A stretch of 64,000 nucleotides of DNA from Pusillimonas sp. MFBS29. GTDB lineage: Bacteria > Pseudomonadota > Gammaproteobacteria > Burkholderiales > Burkholderiaceae_B. A program made the translations under genes and the position numbers. This document shows, one piece after another, positions 36,714-45,796 of the stretch. Where the stretch lies: assembly GCF_020687695.1 (NCBI RefSeq), contig NZ_JAJEWL010000004.1:248001-312000 (forward strand). Reading direction: 5' to 3'. Every line of letters starts with the position of its first letter. Within the stretch, counting starts at the first letter, position 1. The notes beneath the pieces were generated by a model that had not been told where the DNA came from, did no database searches, and saw only the letters and a program-made list of their open reading frames with translations.

Positions 36714-37522
36714 ATCCGGCAACCTCTTCCTCGTGGTCCTTGCGCTCCGGTCTGGGACGCCTGGTCAGCACAAGCGCCGGGCCGCTTGCGGGCTTTGCGC
36801 TGCTGCTCATCACCTGGAAAATCATTTCCTTGCGGATAGGCGATATTCCACCGCCCGAATCCACCTTGCAGGCCGCCTTCGAGCTGTTCAAGGACCCGTT
36901 CTACGACAACGGTCCCAACGACCTGGGCATAGGCTGGAATATCCTGGCCTCGCTGGGCCGCGTGGCCACAGGCTTTGCGCTGGCGGCGCTGGTCGGCATT
37001 CCGGTGGGCTTTCTGATCGGACGCATTGCCGTACTGAATGCCGTTTGCGCACCGGTCATCAACCTGCTGCGGCCCATCTCGCCGCTGGCCTGGCTGCCGC
37101 TGGGACTGCTGCTGTTCAAGGCAGCCGATCCGGCTGCCATCTGGGCGATCTTCATCTGTTCCATCTGGCCCATGATCATCAACACCGCCGACGGCGTCCG
37201 GCGTATTCCGCAAGACTACCTGAACGTGGCCCGGGTGCTGAACCTGTCGGAGTGGAAGGTATTCACCCGCATCCTGTTGCCTGCCGTGCTGCCCTACATG
37301 ATGACCGGCGTGCGCCTGTCGATAGGCACGGCATGGCTGGTGATCGTCGCTGCTGAAATGCTCACAGGCGGCACCGGCCTGGGATTCTGGCTGTGGGACG
37401 AGTGGAACAACCTGAATGTGCAGAACATCCTGATCGCCGTCCTGGTCATAGGCGTGGTCGGTCTGCTTCTGGATCTGGCCCTGCTTGCAGTGGCCCGCCG
37501 CCTGGATCATGGAGAGGCTTGA
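36710..37522 (+). CDS. nrtB: Nitrate ABC transporter permease
   Basis: This 270-aa inner membrane protein of the SsuC/NrtB type has six hydrophobic segments. FALAALVGIPVGFLIGR, the LLRPISPLAWLPLGLLLF stretch and the EAA loop (YLNVARVLNLSEWKVFTRILLPAVLPYMMTGVRLSIGTAWLVIVAAEML) are all visible. It forms the channel for nitrate delivered by NrtA. Translation is coupled to nrtA by a four-base overlap, and nrtD follows within 5 bp. Confidence 0.94.
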   Translation: MNPATSSSWSLRSGLGRLVSTSAGPLAGFALLLITWKIISLRIGDIPPPESTLQAAFELFKDPFYDNGPNDLGIGWNILASLGRVATGFALAALVGIPVGFLIGRIAVLNAVCAPVINLLRPISPLAWLPLGLLLFKAADPAAIWAIFICSIWPMIINTADGVRRIPQDYLNVARVLNLSEWKVFTRILLPAVLPYMMTGVRLSIGTAWLVIVAAEMLTGGTGLGFWLWDEWNNLNVQNILIAVLVIGVVGLLLDLALLAVARRLDHGEA

Positions 37523-37526
37523 AATC

Positions 37527-38330
37527 ATGGAAAAATTCGTATCCATCGAGTATGTGGGGCAAACCTTCAACACCCGCAGCGGCCCTTTTGTGGCCCTGCG
37601 TGACATCAACCTGGACATACGGCAGGGCGAGTTTGTTTCGCTGATCGGCCATTCGGGCTGCGGGAAGTCGACCCTGCTCAACCTGATCGCCGGTCTTGCG
37701 CTGCCCTCGGAAGGCGTGCTGCTGTGCGCGGGGAAGGAAATTGCCGGTCCCGGCCCCGATCGTGCCGTCGTGTTCCAGAATCACAGCCTGCTGCCGTGGC
37801 TGACATGCCACCAGAACGTCCACCTGGCCGTGGAGCGCGCGTTCGGCGGGCAGGAACCCAGGAGCGCGCTGAACCTGCGCACGACCAATGCGCTGCACCT
37901 GGTGGGATTGAGCCACGCCATGCACAAATTTCCCAAAGAGATATCGGGCGGTATGAAACAGCGCGTGGGCATTGCCCGGGCGCTGGCCATACAGCCCAAG
38001 GTCTTGCTGCTGGACGAGCCGTTCGGCGCCCTGGACTCGCTCACACGCGTACATCTGCAGGACGAGCTTCTGCGCATAGTGGCCGCCACCTCCACCACAG
38101 CCGTCATGGTGACGCACGATGTCGATGAGGCCGTGCTGCTGTCCGACCGCATTGTCATGCTGACCAACGGCCCGGCAGCAACCATAGGCGAGATTCTGCC
38201 GGTAGGCCTGCCCCGTCCGCGCGACCGCCTTGACCTGCTGGACAACCCTGAATACGCCGCCTGCCGCGCCGCCGTATTGAATTTCCTGCATCAGCGCCAC
38301 AACAACCCAAACACGGAACACACCCTCTAA
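37527..38330 (+). CDS. nrtD: Nitrate ABC transporter ATP-binding protein
   Basis: This 267-aa ABC ATPase powers NrtB. Walker A is GHSGCGKST, the signature is ISGGMKQR (a common variant in this family), Walker B is VLLLDEPFGALDSLT and the H-loop is MVTHDVDEAV. Start at 37527 follows GGAGAGG at good spacing; the longer open frame reaches back into nrtB. It has only the NBD, without the fused NrtA-like domain of cyanobacterial NrtC. Confidence 0.93.
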   Translation: MEKFVSIEYVGQTFNTRSGPFVALRDINLDIRQGEFVSLIGHSGCGKSTLLNLIAGLALPSEGVLLCAGKEIAGPGPDRAVVFQNHSLLPWLTCHQNVHLAVERAFGGQEPRSALNLRTTNALHLVGLSHAMHKFPKEISGGMKQRVGIARALAIQPKVLLLDEPFGALDSLTRVHLQDELLRIVAATSTTAVMVTHDVDEAVLLSDRIVMLTNGPAATIGEILPVGLPRPRDRLDLLDNPEYAACRAAVLNFLHQRHNNPNTEHTL

Positions 38331-38344
38331 TCAGTGAGCACATC

Positions 38345-40777
38345 ATGAAGAAAATGAAACTGGTCGTGGTCGGAAACGGCATGGCCGGCATACGCACCCT
38401 GGAAGAACTGCTCAAGCTGGACAGTAATCTGTACGACATCACTGTGTTCGGCTCCGAGCCCTACCCCAACTACAACCGCATTTTGCTTTCGCCCGTGCTG
38501 ACCGGCGAACAGACCATACAGGACATCATCCTTAACGACAAAAGCTGGTACGAGGCCAATGGCATCACGCTGCACCTGAACAGCACGGTCACGCACATCA
38601 ACCGCCGCCGCAAGGAAGTGCTGACCGACGACGGCAAGACGGCGCGCTATGATCGCCTGCTGCTGGCCACAGGATCCAAGCCCTTCATCCTGCCCGTCCC
38701 GGGGCACGACCTGAAAGGCGTCATCAGCTTTCGCGATATCCGCGACGTCGAGCTGATGATAGATGCGGCCTCGCGACTGCAGCACGCCGTCGTCATCGGC
38801 GGTGGCTTGCTGGGTCTGGAAGCAGCCAATGGGCTGGCTTCGCGCGGCATGCAGGTTTCGGTGGTGCACCTGGGCACATCCCTGCTCGACCGCCAGCTCG
38901 ATCCGGCCGCAGCCCAGCTGCTGGAAGCCAGCCTGCGCGCGCGTGGCCTGAACTTTCTGATGGGACGGCAGACCGAGGCCATCCTGGGAAAAGAAGACGG
39001 CACCGTGAGCGGCATACGTTTCAAGGATGGCAGCGAACTGGCTACAGATCTGGTCGTCATGGCGGTGGGCATCCGGCCCAACACCGATCTGGCCGAAGCA
39101 AGCGGCATCTATACGGATCGTGGCATTGTGGTGAACGACACCCTGCAGACCTACGACCCAGGCATCTATGCCGTGGGCGAATGCGTCAGCCACCGCGGCA
39201 TGGCCTACGGACTGGTCGCCCCCTTGTTCGAACAGGCCAAGGTGGCTGCCAACCACTTGGCGATGCATGGCATAGGCGCCTATGCCGGCAGCACCACATC
39301 GACCAAGCTCAAGGTCACCGGCATCGATGTATTTTCTGCCGGTGAGTTCATGGGGGGCGCAAACACAGAAGCCATTACCCTGGCCGACCCGGTCGGCGGG
39401 GTGTACAAGAAGCTTGTGATCCAGGATGACAAGCTGATAGGCGCCTGCCTGTATGGCGATACGGTGGACGGCGCCTGGTACTTCCGGCTGATACGCGAGG
39501 GCAAATCCATTGCAGAGCTGCGCGAACACCTGATGTTCGGCGAAGGCGCTGCCGGCGACACCGGGCACGCAGGCGAAAACAGCATTGCCGGCATGCCCGA
39601 CAGCACCGAAATCTGCGGCTGTAATGGCGTGTGCAAGGGCACCATCGTCAAGGCCATACGCGAGCAAGGCCTGTTCACTGTCGACGAAGTGAAGAAACAC
39701 ACCAAAGCCGCCAGCTCCTGCGGTTCGTGCACCGGACTGGTGGAGCAGATACTCATCAATTGCGTCGGGGGCGCGGCTGACATCAAGCCCAAGTCCGAGA
39801 AGCCTATCTGCGCCTGCGCGGACTACACGCATGGCGAAGTCCGCAAGGCCATACGCGAACAGCATCTGACCAGCATTGCTCAAACACTGCGCTTTCTGGA
39901 GTGGCGCACCACCGACGGCTGCGCCACCTGCCGGCCCGCGCTGAACTATTACCTGATGTCCACCTGGCCCGGCGAAGCCCGAGACGATTCGCAGTCCAGA
40001 CTGGTCAACGAACGCATGCATGCCAACATCCAGAAGGACGGCACCTATTCAGTCGTTCCCCGCATGTGGGGCGGCGTGACCAGCCCATCGGAGCTGCGTC
40101 GCATCGCCGATGTTGCGGACAAGTACAAGGTGCCCATGGTCAAGGTCACCGGCGGCCAGCGCATAGACCTGCTGGGCATCAAAAAGGAAGACTTGCCCGC
40201 CGTCTGGAAGGAACTGGACATGCCCTCGGGCCACGCTTATGGCAAGAGCCTGCGCACGGTCAAAACTTGCGTAGGCAAGGAATTCTGCCGCTTCGGCACC
40301 CAGGACTCCACCGGCATGGGCATCGCGCTGGAGAAAGATCTGGTCGGCATGTGGAGTCCGCACAAGGTCAAGCTGGCCGTGTCGGGCTGTCCGCGCAACT
40401 GTGCGGAATCGGGCATCAAGGACATAGGCATCATCGCCGTGGACTCGGGCTGGGAACTGTATGTAGGCGGCAATGGCGGCATCAAGACCGAAGTGGCCCA
40501 GTTCTTCGTCAAGGTTCAGACCCACGACGAAGTCCTGGAATACACCGGCGCCTTCCTGCAGCTGTATCGCGAAGAAGCCTTCTACCTGGAGCGCACCTGC
40601 CATTATCTGGCCCGCGTAGGACTGGAACACGCCAAGGCGCGCGTTGTGGACGATGCCACCAACCGTGCGGAGCTCTATGCACGGTTGCGGTATGCGATCT
40701 CGTTTGAACAGGACCCCTGGGCCGAACGCATTGAATCGGCCTCTGCCCGCCGCGAATTTGAAAACCTTACCGCCTGA
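38345..40777 (+). CDS. nirB: Assimilatory nitrite reductase large subunit
   Basis: NirB reduces nitrite to ammonium with NADH using FAD, iron-sulfur clusters and sirohaem. The 810-aa protein has an N-terminal pyridine nucleotide-disulfide oxidoreductase domain (VVVGNGMAGIRTLEEL, VVIGGGLLGLEAANGLASRGM), a BFD-like [2Fe-2S] domain (CGCNGVCKGTIVKAI...SSCGSCTGLV), the sulfite/nitrite reductase ferredoxin-like domain and the sirohaem/[4Fe-4S] Cys set (CVGKEFC near 642 and CPRNC near 682). It lies 14 bp after nrtD. The last gene of the operon, cobA, supplies the sirohaem precursor. Confidence 0.96.
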   Translation: MKKMKLVVVGNGMAGIRTLEELLKLDSNLYDITVFGSEPYPNYNRILLSPVLTGEQTIQDIILNDKSWYEANGITLHLNSTVTHINRRRKEVLTDDGKTARYDRLLLATGSKPFILPVPGHDLKGVISFRDIRDVELMIDAASRLQHAVVIGGGLLGLEAANGLASRGMQVSVVHLGTSLLDRQLDPAAAQLLEASLRARGLNFLMGRQTEAILGKEDGTVSGIRFKDGSELATDLVVMAVGIRPNTDLAEASGIYTDRGIVVNDTLQTYDPGIYAVGECVSHRGMAYGLVAPLFEQAKVAANHLAMHGIGAYAGSTTSTKLKVTGIDVFSAGEFMGGANTEAITLADPVGGVYKKLVIQDDKLIGACLYGDTVDGAWYFRLIREGKSIAELREHLMFGEGAAGDTGHAGENSIAGMPDSTEICGCNGVCKGTIVKAIREQGLFTVDEVKKHTKAASSCGSCTGLVEQILINCVGGAADIKPKSEKPICACADYTHGEVRKAIREQHLTSIAQTLRFLEWRTTDGCATCRPALNYYLMSTWPGEARDDSQSRLVNERMHANIQKDGTYSVVPRMWGGVTSPSELRRIADVADKYKVPMVKVTGGQRIDLLGIKKEDLPAVWKELDMPSGHAYGKSLRTVKTCVGKEFCRFGTQDSTGMGIALEKDLVGMWSPHKVKLAVSGCPRNCAESGIKDIGIIAVDSGWELYVGGNGGIKTEVAQFFVKVQTHDEVLEYTGAFLQLYREEAFYLERTCHYLARVGLEHAKARVVDDATNRAELYARLRYAISFEQDPWAERIESASARREFENLTA

Positions 40778-40785
40778 AGACCATC

Positions 40786-41127
40786 ATGAACATTGCGATT
40801 TCAACATCCGCCTGGACCCCTGTCTGCCATATCGATGATATCCCTCGCCTGGGTTCGAGAGTCGTGCATCACGCAGGCTGCGAACCGGTTGCCGTCTTCC
40901 GTGCATCGGACGATCATGTGTTCGCAGTGATTGACCGCTGTCCCCACAAGGGCGGCCCCTTGTCGGCCGGGCTGGTGCACGGCCACAGCGTAAGCTGCCC
41001 GCTGCACGGCTGGAACATCAACCTTGAGGATGGCCAGGCACTGGCGCCCGACCAGGGCTGTGCCCACACACTGCCCGTCCGGGTCGAAGCCGGCGAAATA
41101 CTGCTGGCCCTGCCTGCCCGGGGCTAG
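40786..41127 (+). CDS. nirD: Nitrite reductase small subunit
   Basis: This 113-aa NirD has a Rieske-type fold and is the partner of NirB. Unlike many NirD proteins, in which cluster ligands are lost, it keeps a complete Rieske set: Cys52-Pro-His54 and Cys71-Pro-Leu-His74 (CPHKGG and CPLHGW). It could therefore carry a [2Fe-2S] centre. It starts 8 bp after nirB and ends 3 bp before nasA. Confidence 0.92.
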   Translation: MNIAISTSAWTPVCHIDDIPRLGSRVVHHAGCEPVAVFRASDDHVFAVIDRCPHKGGPLSAGLVHGHSVSCPLHGWNINLEDGQALAPDQGCAHTLPVRVEAGEILLALPARG

Positions 41128-41130
41128 ATC

Positions 41131-43845
41131 ATGACCGTGCTGAAACTGCCTGACGAGTCGACAGTCATTCGCGATACGGCATCGATCTGCTGTTATTGCG
41201 GCACCGGTTGCGGCCTGCGCATACGCAGCCAGGGACAGCACGTGCTGGACGTAAGGGGCGACACGCAGCATCCGTCCAGCCGCGGCGAACTGTGCAGCAA
41301 GGGCCGTCAACTAGCCGCCACCGTGCGCCATGACGACAGCCGCATCCTGCAGGCGCAATGGCGCTCCGGCAAGCATGAGCAACGCTACAACATTCCCCTG
41401 AATGATGCGTACGATATCGCGGCAGACAAGCTGGCGGCAATCATCGCCATGCATGGCCCCGACGCCATCGGCTTCTATCTTTCCGGCCAGCTGCTGACCG
41501 AAGACTACGCCGTATTCAACAAGCTGGCACGCGCCCTGGTGGGTACCAACAACATCGACACCAATTCCCGCCTTTGCATGTCCAGTGCCGTGTCCGGCTA
41601 CAAAATGACGCTGGGCGCTGACGCACCGCCCGCCTGCTACGATGACCTGGACCTGGCCGATACCGTCATGATCGCGGGCTCGAACATGGCCTATGCTCAT
41701 CCGGTGCTGTTCCGGCGCCTGGCCGATGCAAAGGCACACAGGCCCGGCATGAAAATCATTGTGGTGGACCCCCGCCGCACCGATACCTGCGATATCGCCG
41801 ACCTGCACCTGGCCATCAACCCCGGAAGCGACGTCGCACTCTTTCACGCCATGCTTAACGTCATGGTGTGGGAAGACCTGATCGACCGCGACTATATCGC
41901 GCAGCACACGGAAGGGTTTGCCGAACTCAAGCAGCGCATTCATGAATTTACGCCGCAGGCCGCACAGGAAGTCTGCGGCGTGCCTGCCGCCGACATCATC
42001 CAGTGCGCACGCTGGTTCGGACAGGCCGATGCGGCGCTGTCGCTCTATACCATGGGGCTGAACCAGTCCAGCAGCGGCACGGCCAAGAATGCCACGCTGA
42101 TACACCTGCATCTTGCCTGCGGCCAGATAGGCCGGCCCGGTACCGGCCCCTTTTCACTGACCGGCCAACCCAATGCCATGGGCGGGCGCGAAGCCGGCGG
42201 CATGGCCACCCTGCTGCCCGGGCACCGCAGCCCCGACAACGCTGCCGATCGCGCAGAAATGGCGCGGCTGTGGCAAGTAGAGAGTCTGCCCGACACTCCG
42301 GGCCACACAGCCCTGGACATGTTTGATGCCGTCTTGCAAGGCAAGATCAAGGTCTTGTGGATAGCGGCCACCAATCCCGCCCAATCGCTGCCCGATCAGG
42401 CCAGAGTACGCGCGGCCCTGGACAAGGCCGAACTGGTCATCGTCCAGGAAGCCTTTGCCAACACAGAAACACTGCCCTATGCGGACCTGGTGCTGCCGGC
42501 CGCTACCTGGCCCGAAAAAGAGGGCACAGTGACCAATTCCGAAAGACGCATCAGTCGCGTACGCGCAGCCATCGCGCCCCCGGGCGACGCACAGGCCGAC
42601 TGGCAGCTTGTGTGCGCCATTGCCCGCAGACTGGCCGCGCGGATTGCACCAGAAAAGGCGCCGCTGTTCGCCTACCCGGACGAGGCCGCCATCTTTGCCG
42701 AACACGCCCGCAGCACAGCCGGGCGTGATCTGGACTACAGCCGTCTGAGTTACACCGTACTGCAAACCCAGGGGCCACAGCAGTGGCCGTTTCACGCCGC
42801 AACACAAGGCTCGCGTCGCCTGTATGCGAACGGAATTTTTCCCACTGCAAACGGCCGGGCCCGCTTCGTTGACGTGGGCTACATTCCCGTTGCCGAATCC
42901 ACGTCCGCAGCCTATCCCTTGCGCCTTACCACCGGGCGCATGCGCGACCAATGGCACACCATGAGCCGCAGCGGCCTGGTACCGGCGCTTAACCGCCATG
43001 TGGAAGAGCCGCTGGTTTATCTGAACCGGGGCGATATGCGCCGGTACAAGTTGCTGGACGACATGCTGGTCAGGATCAAGACCAAACGCGGCGCCATCAT
43101 CCTGCCGGCCAAGGCCGATGACGGCCTGAAGCCCGGTCATGCCTTCATGCACATGCATTGGGGCAGCGCCTTCATGGCAGGCAACGGCATCAATGCGCTC
43201 GGCAACCCGGCGCGCGACCCGATTTCGCACCAACCGGAACTGAAGCACAGCGCTGCGGCCGTGCAGGTGCTGGATTTCCCCTGGGCCGCCGGCGCCTGGA
43301 TACAGGGCGATCCGGCCTTGTGGCGCCCCCGCCTGACGCACTGGCTTGAGCGGTTTCCTTATGCCGTGCTGCTTTCATCTGCGCTGGGTGGCCACAGCCT
43401 GCGTCTGCGCCTGGCCGGCCCCGCCGCCATCACTACATCACTGCTCGAAGAACTGGCTCGGGATCTGGGCCTGGAGCAGGCCGAGCTGGCCTTCGACGAT
43501 CCCGCAAAAGGCATCATGCGGCGCATTCGCTACCAGGAAGGCCGGCTGAGCGCGTGGCTGCTGGCGGGTGACACAAGAGCGGCCAACGCCCTGCTTCAAT
43601 GGGCCGACACCGGACAGGCGCCAGCCAGCATCAGCCAGATCCTGCTGGGCCGCGGTCCTGCCATCACACGCTCGCACATAGTGTGCACCTGCGCGAACGT
43701 CACCGATACCCAACTGACCGACGCCATTGCAGCCGGTCACGATCTGGACACCCTGAAAACCTCGCTTAAATGCGGCATGACCTGTGGCTCCTGCCTGCCG
43801 CAGATCAAACGCATGATGGCGCACACATTGGAAACGCCCGCATGA
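41131..43845 (+). CDS. nasA: Assimilatory nitrate reductase catalytic subunit
   Basis: NasA reduces nitrate to nitrite in the cytoplasm with a molybdopterin guanine dinucleotide cofactor. The 904-aa protein opens with a [4Fe-4S] motif (CCYCGTGCGL...CSKGRQL), then the Moco oxidoreductase core (SRLCMSSAVSGYKMTLGADAPP, GMNQ-type MGLNQSSSGT, GQPNAMGGREAGGM) and the MGD-binding C-terminal barrel (LTTGRMRDQWHTMSRSG). A C-terminal BFD-like domain adds a [2Fe-2S] centre (CTCANV...CGMTCGSC, about 850-890). No signal peptide is present. It overlaps cobA by four bases. Confidence 0.95.
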   Translation: MTVLKLPDESTVIRDTASICCYCGTGCGLRIRSQGQHVLDVRGDTQHPSSRGELCSKGRQLAATVRHDDSRILQAQWRSGKHEQRYNIPLNDAYDIAADKLAAIIAMHGPDAIGFYLSGQLLTEDYAVFNKLARALVGTNNIDTNSRLCMSSAVSGYKMTLGADAPPACYDDLDLADTVMIAGSNMAYAHPVLFRRLADAKAHRPGMKIIVVDPRRTDTCDIADLHLAINPGSDVALFHAMLNVMVWEDLIDRDYIAQHTEGFAELKQRIHEFTPQAAQEVCGVPAADIIQCARWFGQADAALSLYTMGLNQSSSGTAKNATLIHLHLACGQIGRPGTGPFSLTGQPNAMGGREAGGMATLLPGHRSPDNAADRAEMARLWQVESLPDTPGHTALDMFDAVLQGKIKVLWIAATNPAQSLPDQARVRAALDKAELVIVQEAFANTETLPYADLVLPAATWPEKEGTVTNSERRISRVRAAIAPPGDAQADWQLVCAIARRLAARIAPEKAPLFAYPDEAAIFAEHARSTAGRDLDYSRLSYTVLQTQGPQQWPFHAATQGSRRLYANGIFPTANGRARFVDVGYIPVAESTSAAYPLRLTTGRMRDQWHTMSRSGLVPALNRHVEEPLVYLNRGDMRRYKLLDDMLVRIKTKRGAIILPAKADDGLKPGHAFMHMHWGSAFMAGNGINALGNPARDPISHQPELKHSAAAVQVLDFPWAAGAWIQGDPALWRPRLTHWLERFPYAVLLSSALGGHSLRLRLAGPAAITTSLLEELARDLGLEQAELAFDDPAKGIMRRIRYQEGRLSAWLLAGDTRAANALLQWADTGQAPASISQILLGRGPAITRSHIVCTCANVTDTQLTDAIAAGHDLDTLKTSLKCGMTCGSCLPQIKRMMAHTLETPA

Positions 43846-44651
43846 CTACCTTCACTGCTTCCATCGCTCCCGACGCTGATACGGCGCGCCGCGGCAAAGT
43901 CTGGCTTATCGGTGCCGGCCCCGGCGATCCGGAGCTGCTTACACTCAAAGCGGCCAGACAGCTTCAGCGCTGCACCATCTGGCTGGTAGACGATCTGGTG
44001 GGCCCAGGCATACTTGAGCTTGCACCGGCAGACACCCGCGTCATTCATGTCGGCAAGCGGGGTGGATGCGTCTCCACTTCGCAGCAATTCATACTCAGAC
44101 TGATGGCACGCTATGCCCGCCAGGGTCATACCGTGGCCAGGCTGAAGGGGGGCGATCCCTTTATATTCGGCAGGGGCGGCGAAGAAATGGCCTGGCTTTT
44201 CGACCGCGGCATCCCGGTAGAAGCCATCAGCGGCATTACCGCCGGTCTGGCGGTGGGCAGTGCCCTGGGCATGCCCTTGACTCATAGAGCCAGTGCGCGG
44301 GGGGTGGCATTGGTAACCGCCCATACGGCAGACGGCAGCCGGCCCGCCTGGCAAGCCCTGGCAGAAAGCGGGCTGACTGTAGTTTGCTACATGGGCATGA
44401 GCAACATAAACGAGCTGTCCGACACACTGCTGAGTGCAGGCTTTCGCGCTAATCTGCCCGTTGCCGTCATACAGCGTGTGTCTTGCCCTGGCCAGAAGCA
44501 GATCATCACCACATTGGCCCATCTGGCATCGCAAGTGCAGGCCCATCAGCTTGCCAGCCCTTCGGTCATCGTGCTGGGCGACGTGGCGAGTCTGGCCCGG
44601 CAAGAAGGCCTTGACGCATATCAAATTCTCTCGCTGGCCGTTGCGGTATAA
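43842..44651 (+). CDS. cobA: Uroporphyrinogen-III C-methyltransferase
   Basis: This 269-aa SUMT makes precorrin-2, the first step to sirohaem for NirB. The markers are VWLIGAGPGDPELLTLKA, VARLKGGDPFIFGRGGEEM, GITAGLAVGSALGMPLTHR and VVCYMGMSNINEL. It lacks the N-terminal CysG oxidase/ferrochelatase domain, so those steps need another gene. The ATG at 43842 overlaps the nasA stop. It is the last gene of the nitrate operon. Confidence 0.94.
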   Translation: MTTFTASIAPDADTARRGKVWLIGAGPGDPELLTLKAARQLQRCTIWLVDDLVGPGILELAPADTRVIHVGKRGGCVSTSQQFILRLMARYARQGHTVARLKGGDPFIFGRGGEEMAWLFDRGIPVEAISGITAGLAVGSALGMPLTHRASARGVALVTAHTADGSRPAWQALAESGLTVVCYMGMSNINELSDTLLSAGFRANLPVAVIQRVSCPGQKQIITTLAHLASQVQAHQLASPSVIVLGDVASLARQEGLDAYQILSLAVAV

Positions 44652-44708
44652 ACAAACCATGGTCTGTGTGGCTTTGCCTGCATAGACCTCAAACGCCATA
44701 GGGATAAA

Positions 44709-44750
44709 TTGTCGTACGCCCGATAAGATATATACAATATGCATCTTATC
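44709..44750 (+). promoter_or_regulatory. Promoter with inverted-repeat operator upstream of the HMA gene
   Basis: A -35-like TTGTCG (44709) and a -10-like TATACAAT (44731-44738) are followed and overlapped by GATAAGAT-N13-ATCTTATC (44722-44729 and 44743-44750). Repression by a protein that covers the -10 box is the natural reading; the regulator is not known and no metal-responsive regulator is adjacent. Confidence 0.55.
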
Positions 44751-44803
44751 TTACCTGCTGCCGACAACGGCGACCCCCCACCCCCTTAAACAGAAGGAAA
44801 GTC

Positions 44804-45058
44804 ATGCAAATCGGAGTACTCAAACTTGCCGGCCTGCAAACCGAACAATGTGCCGCCACCCTGGCCGGTGCCCTCAAGGCCATCGACGGCGTACAGGCCG
44901 TCGAAGTGTCATTCAAGAACAGCAAGGCAACAGTCTCGTTCAATGAAGAACTGGTGTCCAACCAGCGTCTGGAAGTCGCCGTGCAAGATGCCGGCTACCA
45001 AATCGCCAAGCCCAAGCACGGCGAAGACGGCGAGTGCTGCGGCGGCTGCGGAGGCTGA
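44804..45058 (+). CDS. Heavy-metal-associated domain protein with incomplete CxxC motif
   Basis: This 84-aa protein has the HMA ferredoxin-like pattern (IDGVQAVEVSFKNSKATVSFNEE, then LEVAVQDAGYQI) of CopZ/MerP metal carriers. The usual metal site C-x-x-C after strand 1 is altered: it reads T-E-Q-C (Thr13 to Cys16), so the first Cys is missing. The C-terminal tail adds Cys78, Cys79 and Cys82 in ECCGGCGG, which with Cys16 could rebuild a thiol site. AAGGAAAG precedes the ATG. It is a lone gene after its own candidate promoter; no metal ATPase is adjacent. Confidence 0.85.
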   Translation: MQIGVLKLAGLQTEQCAATLAGALKAIDGVQAVEVSFKNSKATVSFNEELVSNQRLEVAVQDAGYQIAKPKHGEDGECCGGCGG

Positions 45059-45117
45059 TCCTTACATCCAGGCAAGCACCCTGCATTGACGGCCATCGTG
45101 CCGTCATGCAACACTTT

Positions 45118-45138
45118 ATTCCCCGCTTCCCGGGGAAT
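45118..45138 (+). other. Short perfect hairpin in the tag leader
   Basis: ATTCCCCG-cttcc-CGGGGAAT has 8-bp arms and sits 15 bp before the tag start. Without a T-run it is unlikely to terminate transcription; it could affect initiation of tag translation or simply be a structural element. Confidence 0.35.
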
Positions 45139-45152
45139 ACCTGGATGACTCC

Positions 45153-45728
45153 ATGACTCTGAATTCCGACGGCCTGGTGCGTTGCGGCTGGTGCTCCAGC
45201 GACCCCGCCTACATGCATTACCACGACACCGAATGGGGCGTGCCGTCGCACGATCCGCGCTATCTGTTTGAAATGCTGCTGCTGGAAGGTTTCCAGGCAG
45301 GATTGTCGTGGATTACCGTACTGAAGAAACGCCCGCGCTACCGCGAGGTACTCTTCCAGTTCGACCCCGAAAAGCTGGCCAACATTGGCGATGACTACAT
45401 CGAAACGCTAATGCAAGACCCCGGCATCATTCGTAATCGCCTGAAACTCAATGCGGCCAGACAAAACGCCCGGGCCTGGCTGGCACAGCCCACCCCGGTC
45501 GATCTGATCTGGTCTTTTGTGGGTGGCCAACCCCGCATACATCATTACGCGACGATGCAGGATGTGCCGGTCATTACGCCTGAAGCCGAGCAGATGAGCC
45601 GCACCCTGAAAAAGGCAGGCTTTAACTTCGTGGGCCCGACCATCTGCCAGTCGTACATGCAGGCCATAGGGTGCCTGATGGACCACACGACAGATTGCCA
45701 TCGTCATCAGGCCCTGGCCCGGTCTTAG
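45153..45728 (+). CDS. tag: DNA-3-methyladenine glycosylase I
   Basis: Tag removes 3-methyladenine from alkylated DNA. The 191-aa protein has the family opening RCGWCSSDPAYMHYHDTEWGVPSHDPRYLFEMLLLEGFQAGLSW with the base-binding Glu and Trp residues, and a Zn site built from the first Cys and C-terminal His/Cys residues (HTTDCHRHQ). The whole frame from 45153 is family sequence. An AlkA-type glycosylase lies 0.65 kb downstream. Confidence 0.94.
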   Translation: MTLNSDGLVRCGWCSSDPAYMHYHDTEWGVPSHDPRYLFEMLLLEGFQAGLSWITVLKKRPRYREVLFQFDPEKLANIGDDYIETLMQDPGIIRNRLKLNAARQNARAWLAQPTPVDLIWSFVGGQPRIHHYATMQDVPVITPEAEQMSRTLKKAGFNFVGPTICQSYMQAIGCLMDHTTDCHRHQALARS

Positions 45729-45796
45729 AAGCGTGGGCGGCCGATAAATCCGTCGGTAAAACCGTCCGATCAGTCCGTACCGCCGCGTCCAGCGGC

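Noticed and set aside
38327-40021. 564-codon minus-strand frame opposite nirB
   Set aside because: It is a shadow of nirB codon usage with no domain and no operon context.
42154-43341. 395-codon minus-strand frame opposite nasA
   Set aside because: It is entirely within nasA, with no family match.
45118-45138. Perfect hairpin as a transcription terminator
   Set aside because: There is no T-run on either strand, so it is listed only as a leader hairpin.
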